DNA from: Acetobacteraceae bacterium
Lineage (GTDB): Bacteria; Pseudomonadota; Alphaproteobacteria; Acetobacterales; Acetobacteraceae
NCBI GenBank assembly: GCA_030039695.1
Contig: JASHVB010000050.1
Location: forward strand, 1-11,502
Length of the DNA stretch: 11,502 bases
Direction: 5' to 3'
Every line of letters begins with the position of its first letter. Position 1 is the first letter of the stretch. This document shows positions 7,736 through 11,502 of the stretch, piece after piece. A program made the translations under genes and the position numbers. The notes below the pieces were generated by a model. That model made no database searches and had not been told where the DNA came from. It was given only the letters and a program-made list of their open reading frames with translations.

Positions 7736-8023
7736 TTAGCCGAGCGACGCATGACGCAGCTCCCCGGGTTCGTGCATGAGGTCATGCGGGTCCCGAATGC
7801 TGCGCGTCAGGCGATCGGCCCGCGTTACCACGAGCCTGGCCCCGGGCCGGAGGAAGTCGAGCAGGATCTGCAGTTCGGTCCGGCCGTTGCGTCGCATGCC
7901 GCTTGCGTTGTCGGCCTGGACCGCATCTGTCGCGTTGCCGAACATGACGAGACGGGCAAATCGCAGGAAATCAGAATGTTCTGCCCGCCGCAAAGCCGGC
8001 GACGCTGCCGATTGTTCGAACAT
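7736..8023 (-). pseudogene. serine recombinase (resolvase/invertase) fragment
   Basis: In this 95-codon frame, residues of about 35-85 match the middle of the Pin/Hin/Tn3-resolvase catalytic domain: ADNASGMRRNGRTELQILL, then DFLRPGARLVVTRADRLTRS, then IRDPHDLMHE. The DRLTRS segment corresponds to the conserved DRLaRS helix that carries catalytic arginines. The N-terminal catalytic-serine motif (YARVS) is missing and is replaced by unrelated residues. After residue 88 the homology is lost and the frame stops, so the rest of the catalytic domain and the helix-turn-helix DNA-binding domain are gone. It cannot be an active recombinase. Surrounding debris indicates an old mobile-element site. Confidence 0.75.
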
Positions 8024-8339
8024 CCGGCTAGGATTTATGACATGATTAATAAGAATATCAGATGCAACGTTGTTGAAGGTCAGACGTCGGTGCTGGGCGA
8101 TTGCACCGAAGGCAACCCCGCCTGGTCGAAGGCTTGTCGTCGCGAGGCCGTCTGATTGCCACGCAGAGTCTCAGACGGGGAGCGGCTTTCGGCCATCGCG
8201 CGGATCGCGTCCGGCTGGCACCTCACGCTCGGGTGCAGTCAGAGCCTGGTCGAATCATAGCGATGAGGCGGAACCGCGGATCGCCAGCCGGTACTGGATG
8301 ACGACTTCGATCGACTCCAGAATGTGGCGAGCATCCGGC
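8024..8339. other. stretch between recombinase and AraC remnants
   Basis: An A/T-rich patch at about 8038-8063, unusual for this window, lies just upstream of the recombinase remnant. It could be what is left of a recombination site or promoter, but I see no matching inverted repeats. Segment B (8099-8148) follows, then sequence with several short frames and no clear homology. Part may be the eroded N-terminal half of the AraC-type gene that follows. Confidence 0.35.
8099..8148 (+). repeat. diverged segment B, paired with 7463-7512 in opposite orientation
   Basis: The plus-strand partner of segment A reads GDCTEGNPAWSKACRREAV in frame and then hits a stop (TGA at 8153-8155). It faces away from segment A, so the two diverge with the recombinase fragment between them. 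They match at 34 of 50 bases, including a final GTCGCGAGGC or GCCGCGAGGC block. Confidence 0.4.
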
Positions 8340-8773
8340 GACAACGCACGATGCACATCCGTGAGAGGGCGCGATGTCGTCTTGCATGATATCTACGCAA
8401 TCGTCGCGGAAGCCCACGAGGTCAAATCGTGCCCTTACCTGCGCGTGCCGGTTATGCGAAGGTTCGAGCGGATCCTCGCAGAGGCCGCAGATCAACCGCT
8501 ATATCCTACGGAGATATGTGCCAAGATCGGCGTGCAAAAAAGAACATTGCGCAACCACCGTCACGAGTATCTCGGCACGAGTCTGCACCGACATCTCTGA
8601 CTTCGGCGGACGAGGCTGGTATGGTGTACCCCTAGCTTGGCCGATTCGGCAGAACAGACCCTGACCACGATCGCCAACGACTACGAATTCTGGGAACTCG
8701 GTCGCCTGCCGACGCCTATTCGGTGAATCCCCCTCGGCCACACTCCGAGTTTCGGCCGAGCAAGGAGACGTGA
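8340..8773 (+). pseudogene. AraC-family transcriptional regulator, degenerate C-terminal half
   Basis: The readable part starts at about 8340 (RGRDVVLHDIYAIVAEAHEV) and is strong from 8454: MRRFERILAEAADQPLYPTE, ICAKIGVQKRTLRNH, HEYLGTSLHRHL. This is the first helix-turn-helix of an AraC-type DNA-binding domain. TGA at 8598-8600 then stops it, at a site where relatives I recall often carry Trp or Leu before LRR. The same frame resumes with LRRTRL and later AEQTLTTIANDYEFWELGRL (to 8708), the second helix-turn-helix. A shift of frame near 8709-8711 is needed to read DAYSVNPPRPHSEFRP, which corresponds to the usual VAYRxLFGExPSxTLRR ending; that frame stops at 8773. The N-terminal sensing half is not recognisable. 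One nonsense codon, one frameshift and a missing N-terminus make this a dead gene. Confidence 0.75.
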
Positions 8774-9203
8774 GGGTTCATTCCCAACCCCGACCGGCTC
8801 ATTGCCAATCTTGCCATAATTCGTTGCGTCGCCTCACTGGGCAAGCCGTCAAATCCAAGGATGCCAGGACATCACCACGCTCGAGTGCCACGTGCCCTCA
8901 CTCGCGGAACGTGCGCGAGACGACACTGTGCGGGAGTATCCCGCTCGAGGAGCGGCGGGTGACCTTGCCAGGGTTATGACCTTAAGCCAGGCAATTTCCG
9001 ATTCTGCGATAGCACCTAGTAGTAATGCGTCGTTTTGCACGGGTCTACCTCGAACTGGCAAGCGGGGGTCGTCCACCCTGTCGGACTACGAGTGGTTGGG
9101 GCAGCGATTGCCTCCCTAGCAGGTGCTCTACAGCCAGCCAGGTTTCGACCTAATCGAACTGCGCTTCAAGGCGAACTGCCCTAATGGCGAGCTGCTTTCA
9201 TGG
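8774..9203. other. intergenic region upstream of DUF4239 gene
   Basis: No gene is supported in these 430 bases. A 75-codon plus-strand frame at 8892-9119 and a minus-strand one at 8849-9076 overlap each other and show no homology or Shine-Dalgarno site. The promoter of the DUF4239 gene should lie in the right half; I could not pick out convincing -35/-10 boxes. Confidence 0.45.
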
Positions 9204-9210
9204 AAGGAGG
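9204..9210 (+). promoter_or_regulatory. Shine-Dalgarno site that sets the DUF4239 start
   Basis: AAGGAGG lies eight bases before the ATG at 9219. It decides between this start and a GTG at 9123 that would add 32 residues without membrane or family features. Confidence 0.85.
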
Positions 9211-9218
9211 TTAACGGT

Positions 9219-9992
9219 ATGTTGGATCCCTTGTACGAATCCAATATTGCCATCACTTACCTTGTGGTAATTCTCTTGATTGTGGGTGCGACTGAGCTAG
9301 GTAGCTGGATCGGGGAGCGAAGGCGCCTGCTCTCAGGCAAAGGGCCGGATGTCAGTACCCTCACAGGCGCGGCCCTCGGGCTGCTTGCGCTCCTGTTGGC
9401 ATTTAGCTTTTCTCTCGCACTGTCTCGCTATGATGCGCGCCGGTCCATGGTAGTTGACGAAGCTAACGCGATCGGAAGTACGGCCAATTTTGCTCTAATG
9501 CTGCCCGAGTCAGCGCAACGGCGGATCCTGCCTCTGCTCCGCGACTACGCAGTGGTGCGAGCGGGGCTCGGTATTCCCTACAATCCAACAAAATTCGAGA
9601 GAGACATCGAGCGATCGTTGGACCTTCAACGTAAACTCTGGCAGGAGGCCTCGGCGGTGACCGCGACTTCACCACAATCTCTGCCCGTTTACCAATTTGT
9701 TGCTTCGCTTAATGAGCTAAACGAGATCCATGAAACGCGCCTATCAGCTCTTCGCTATCATGTGTCGAGCCCGGTTATGGCCGTGCTGATCGGAGTTGCA
9801 ATGGTCGCGATGGGCTTTGCTGGTTATCACGCTGGTGTGGCGGATTTCGCGCAACGAATGGCGATGCTGATCATGGCTCTCATGCTGGCTGCGGTCATCA
9901 TGCTGATCGTCAATCTCGACTTGCCTGCGCGAGGCCTGATCCAAATACCCGTTCGGGCGCTCGTCGACGCGACGCAAGGGATCCCGAGATGA
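9219..9992 (+). CDS. DUF4239 (bestrophin-like domain) membrane protein
   Basis: An intact protein of 257 residues. Four membrane segments are visible: about 10-30 (IAITYLVVILLIVGATELGS), 48-68 (LTGAALGLLALLLAFSFSLA), 185-202 (PVMAVLIGVAMVAMGFAG) and 212-232 (RMAMLIMALMLAAVIMLIVN). Between helices 2 and 3 is a charged soluble region of about 115 residues. It opens with SRYDARRSMVVDEANAIGST (69-88), the most conserved block of the family as I know it. The C-terminal NLDLPARGLIQI corresponds to the family's usual DxDxPxxGLI ending. The fold is considered related to bestrophin-type channels, but no function has been shown for most members, so an ion channel role is only suggestive. The gene has its own strong ribosome site and no operon partner; decayed sequence lies on both sides. 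Confidence 0.85.
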   Translation: MLDPLYESNIAITYLVVILLIVGATELGSWIGERRRLLSGKGPDVSTLTGAALGLLALLLAFSFSLALSRYDARRSMVVDEANAIGSTANFALMLPESAQRRILPLLRDYAVVRAGLGIPYNPTKFERDIERSLDLQRKLWQEASAVTATSPQSLPVYQFVASLNELNEIHETRLSALRYHVSSPVMAVLIGVAMVAMGFAGYHAGVADFAQRMAMLIMALMLAAVIMLIVNLDLPARGLIQIPVRALVDATQGIPR

Positions 9993-10089
9993 AGAGCTGA
10001 ACAAACGCCGCGGATGGAAGGATCGTGGAGGTCTGCGCGGAAAAGCGAGAACCCGCCGCAGCGTTTCACGCGCATTAGGCGCCCCATGA

Positions 10090-10188
10090 CATGAGGATCA
10101 CCGGGTCGAGCGTTGCTTCAACCAAATCAAGCAAGGTCGTCGGGTGATGACGCGTTACGATAGGCTTGCCGACTTGCACGCTGGATGA
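10090..10188 (+). pseudogene. IS5-family transposase, C-terminal fragment
   Basis: A 32-codon stretch reads HRVERCFNQIKQGRRVMTRY then DRLADLHAG before TGA at 10186-10188. This matches the end of IS5-group DDE transposases, where the catalytic Glu lies in H-x-VE-x-x-F and is followed by K-x-RR-x-x-TRYD. An in-frame stop at 10087-10089 and no homology upstream show that the rest has been lost. The usual ending after YD (a hydrophobic AxxFLAF-type helix) is also replaced. Confidence 0.65.
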
Positions 10189-10286
10189 TCAGCGAGACTG
10201 ACCGGGTTGTTCTCATGATCTCTTGGACGCCGAACCTTCGTTTGCCGCGCATGTGTACCGCGCCGGACAGGGATGAATCGTCCACA

Positions 10287-10484
10287 TCAAACGTCTGGTA
10301 CGCGCTGGATCGGGTCCTGAACGATCAGGCGCCCGAGTTCACCGAGAAGCTCCTTCCCTTCCAATAACGCCGAGCCCACTTCCTCTTCGGTGAGCTCGTC
10401 GACCCGGCACTCGAGCCTGCCAACCTCAATCGCCTCTGCCTCTCCCCAGCCGCTCTTGGCTTCGAGCTTGACCACCCACTCCAT
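10287..10484 (-). pseudogene. ISKra4-family transposase, N-terminal fragment
   Basis: The frame begins MEWVVKLEAKSGWGEAEAIE and continues VGRLECRVDELTEEEVGSALLEGKE (given in part) to LLGELGRLIVQ near 10315. This is the N-terminus I associate with ISKra4 transposases (MEWVVKLEARxGWGExxTIEVGRLxR). Homology ends about 58 residues in, the frame stops at 10287, and the remaining several hundred residues, including the catalytic domain, are absent. It faces the IS5 scrap at 10090-10188, with about 100 unassigned bases between them. Confidence 0.65.
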
Positions 10485-10597
10485 GACCGCCCTCATCGCA
10501 CTGAATGGGCTGATTTTCCGGATGCGACACCATGGAGGTCAGGATTTTTCCACTCCCGGCTGCACACTTTGGTCGTGAAATTTCCGGTTTTGCATAG

Positions 10598-10618
10598 TCC
10601 CGGCAACTGCTGCCGGGA
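10598..10618. repeat. perfect 8-bp inverted repeat (hairpin)
   Basis: TCCCGGCA and TGCCGGGA are separated by five bases (10606-10610). It sits in the leader of the ISKra4-type fragment, so it may be an element structure that limits transposase expression. There is no T-run on either side, so it is not a classical terminator. Confidence 0.6.
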
Positions 10619-10641
10619 TAGTTAGGGGCGGACAACCGCAA

Positions 10642-10663
10642 CTATAGGAGGAGCTACCTATAG
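10642..10663. repeat. 7-bp inverted repeat near presumed ISKra4 end
   Basis: CTATAGG and CCTATAG are separated by eight bases (10649-10656). The position, about 160 bases upstream of the transposase start, is where an element terminus or its target could be. No matching opposite end is visible in the window. Confidence 0.45.
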
Positions 10664-10913
10664 CCAGAGCGAGCCTGAGGCGTTGGCGGTTGTCGGCGAG
10701 TTGACGGAGATAGGGGACGTGGAGAGCCATGTGGCGGATTCGCGCAGCTCGATGCCCTTTTGTCACCGCGCTCAAAACACGCGCTACGGTGATTGATTTA
10801 GGTTCGAGCGGCGCGTTCCCAGTGGCAACACGGGCTGGGCGTTGGCGAGCCAGTACCCACCCGACGTTCGTCGTCGGTCCAAGCAGTGGCATCCAAACCA
10901 AAGGGGAGAGACT

Positions 10914-11279
10914 ATGCCTCGGTTCAGATCAGCTCTGGTAGCGTTGACGATCTGTACGGCAGCATCGGCGTGCGCTCAGGTGCAAAACAAGGAGGACATG
11001 ATGGCGGCTGCCGGCTTCACCGTCGTGCCGGCGAACACGCCGCAACGCGAGGAGGAGCTGGCCAAGATGCCACCGCATAAGTTCATCCAGCAGATGCACA
11101 ATAATGCTGTGATGTTCGTCTATGCCGATCCCACCCTCTGCGGTTGCCTCTACGTGGGGAATCAAGCAGCCTACGACCGCTATCGCGCGAACGCCTTCGT
11201 GCAGCAAATCACGAATGAGCAGGAGATGACGGCTCAGATGAATTCGTTCGACTGGGGTCCGTGGGGTACCGGTTGGTAA
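10914..11279 (+). CDS. small predicted lipoprotein with CGC motif
   Basis: This encodes 121 residues. AAGGGGAG at 10901-10908, five bases upstream, selects this ATG over an in-frame ATG at 10842. The N-terminus MPRFRSALVALTICTAASAC is a lipoprotein-like signal with candidate lipidated Cys20 (Ala at -3 is atypical). The mature protein contains MAAAGFTVVPANTPQREEEL, then PPHKFIQQM, VMFVYADPTLCGCLYVGNQ with Cys76-Gly-Cys78, AAYDRY, and a Trp/Gly-rich end (FDWGPWGTGW). I recall short hypothetical lipoproteins in Acetobacteraceae with the same AAGF...ANTP...PPH(K/R)F...YADPT.C.CLYVG...W layout; no function is known. The spaced Cys pair could be a disulfide or a metal or redox site. The gene is alone on its strand. 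Confidence 0.8.
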   Translation: MPRFRSALVALTICTAASACAQVQNKEDMMAAAGFTVVPANTPQREEELAKMPPHKFIQQMHNNAVMFVYADPTLCGCLYVGNQAAYDRYRANAFVQQITNEQEMTAQMNSFDWGPWGTGW

Positions 11280-11418
11280 GACTGGATGGGTCAACGGCCG
11301 ACGCTAGTCTAGTTTCTGTCGCGAAAGCCAAGTTTGCATGCAAAATCGGGCACCTTTGAGTTCTCCAGCAGGCGGTTTTGTGGTTGACGAATACGGGGGG
11401 AATATAACACACATACGT

Positions 11419-11502
11419 ATGGACGAGAGAGAATCGACTGCAGATGTAGCGCGCTGGTTGGAGTGCCAGTGTGCGGAGAAGTGGCCGGCCATTCTTGGTT
11501 CG
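11419..11502 (+). CDS. start of an unidentified ORF cut by the window edge
   Basis: An ATG at 11419 opens a frame of 28 codons to the edge, beginning MDERESTADVARWLECQCAE and reading on through KWPAILG. The composition is protein-like and acidic at the start. There is no clear Shine-Dalgarno site (a G-run lies 17 or more bases upstream). Too little is visible to assign a function. Confidence 0.35.
   Translation, partial: MDERESTADVARWLECQCAEKWPAILGS

Larger units (their letters stand above)
10497..10900. other. leader of the ISKra4 remnant and unassigned sequence
   Basis: About 10497-10660 is probably the untranslated left part of the ISKra4-type element, because it lies directly upstream of that transposase start and holds two inverted repeats. 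From 10665 to the ribosome site at 10901 I find no supported gene. A 120-codon minus-strand frame (10539-10901) spans this whole stretch, but it has no ribosome site or recognisable sequence and crosses the presumed element end. Confidence 0.4.

Noticed and set aside
4334..8600. Reassigned TGA (as Trp), suggested by two in-frame TGA codons at 4334-4336 and 8598-8600
   Set aside because: Intact genes in the window, including the OmpA-family gene, end in TGA and use TGG for Trp. The second TGA is in a gene that also has a frameshift, so ordinary gene decay explains it.
10729..10941. Possible IS110-type transposase remnant on the plus strand
   Set aside because: Only a vague resemblance around ATVIDLGSSGAF, with no conserved motif supporting it.
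11384..11408. Promoter with TTGACG and TATAAC boxes before the last ORF
   Set aside because: The spacer is 13 bases, too short for a normal sigma-70 promoter.

Overview
The window is a high-GC proteobacterial chromosome segment. The protein set (OmpA-like and other outer-membrane barrels, a PqiB/MCE protein, a DUF4239 membrane protein, small signal-peptide proteins) fits an alphaproteobacterium, most likely Acetobacteraceae. That placement rests on remembered resemblance of the proteins, not on a search.

Left part (1-2841), envelope genes. A PqiB-type MCE protein runs off the left edge on the minus strand. Next to it, same strand, is a small predicted lipoprotein. A 425-base gap separates these from a divergent, intact 394-residue OmpA-family protein (beta-barrel, Pro/Ala linker, peptidoglycan-binding domain).

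Middle (2842-6600). About 1 kb without a recognisable gene is followed by minus-strand genes for two secreted proteins. One is a small Cys-containing exported protein broken by a single in-frame TGA. The other is an intact outer-membrane beta-barrel ending in Phe. A weak signal-peptide-like ORF lies upstream of the barrel gene.

Right-middle (6700-8800), accessory debris. Three very small minus-strand ORFs form a compact unit: a 65-residue two-helix membrane protein with a strong Shine-Dalgarno site, then a 42-residue ORF joined to it by an ATGA overlap, then a 68-residue ORF. Beyond them are decayed remnants: a serine-recombinase fragment, two divergent related 50-base segments flanking it, and an AraC-type regulator with a nonsense codon and a frameshift.

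Right part (8774-11502). An intact DUF4239 four-helix membrane protein is followed by two facing transposase scraps (an IS5-type C-terminus and an ISKra4-type N-terminus), an intact small lipoprotein with a CGC motif, and the start of an ORF cut by the right edge.

The intact genes are mostly cell-envelope proteins in separate transcription units. The only convincing operon-like unit is the three tiny ORFs. I found no tRNA, rRNA or CRISPR array and no clear new multi-gene system. The most unusual items are the tiny-ORF unit, the TGA-interrupted exported protein, and the recombinase remnant between diverged inverted segments.
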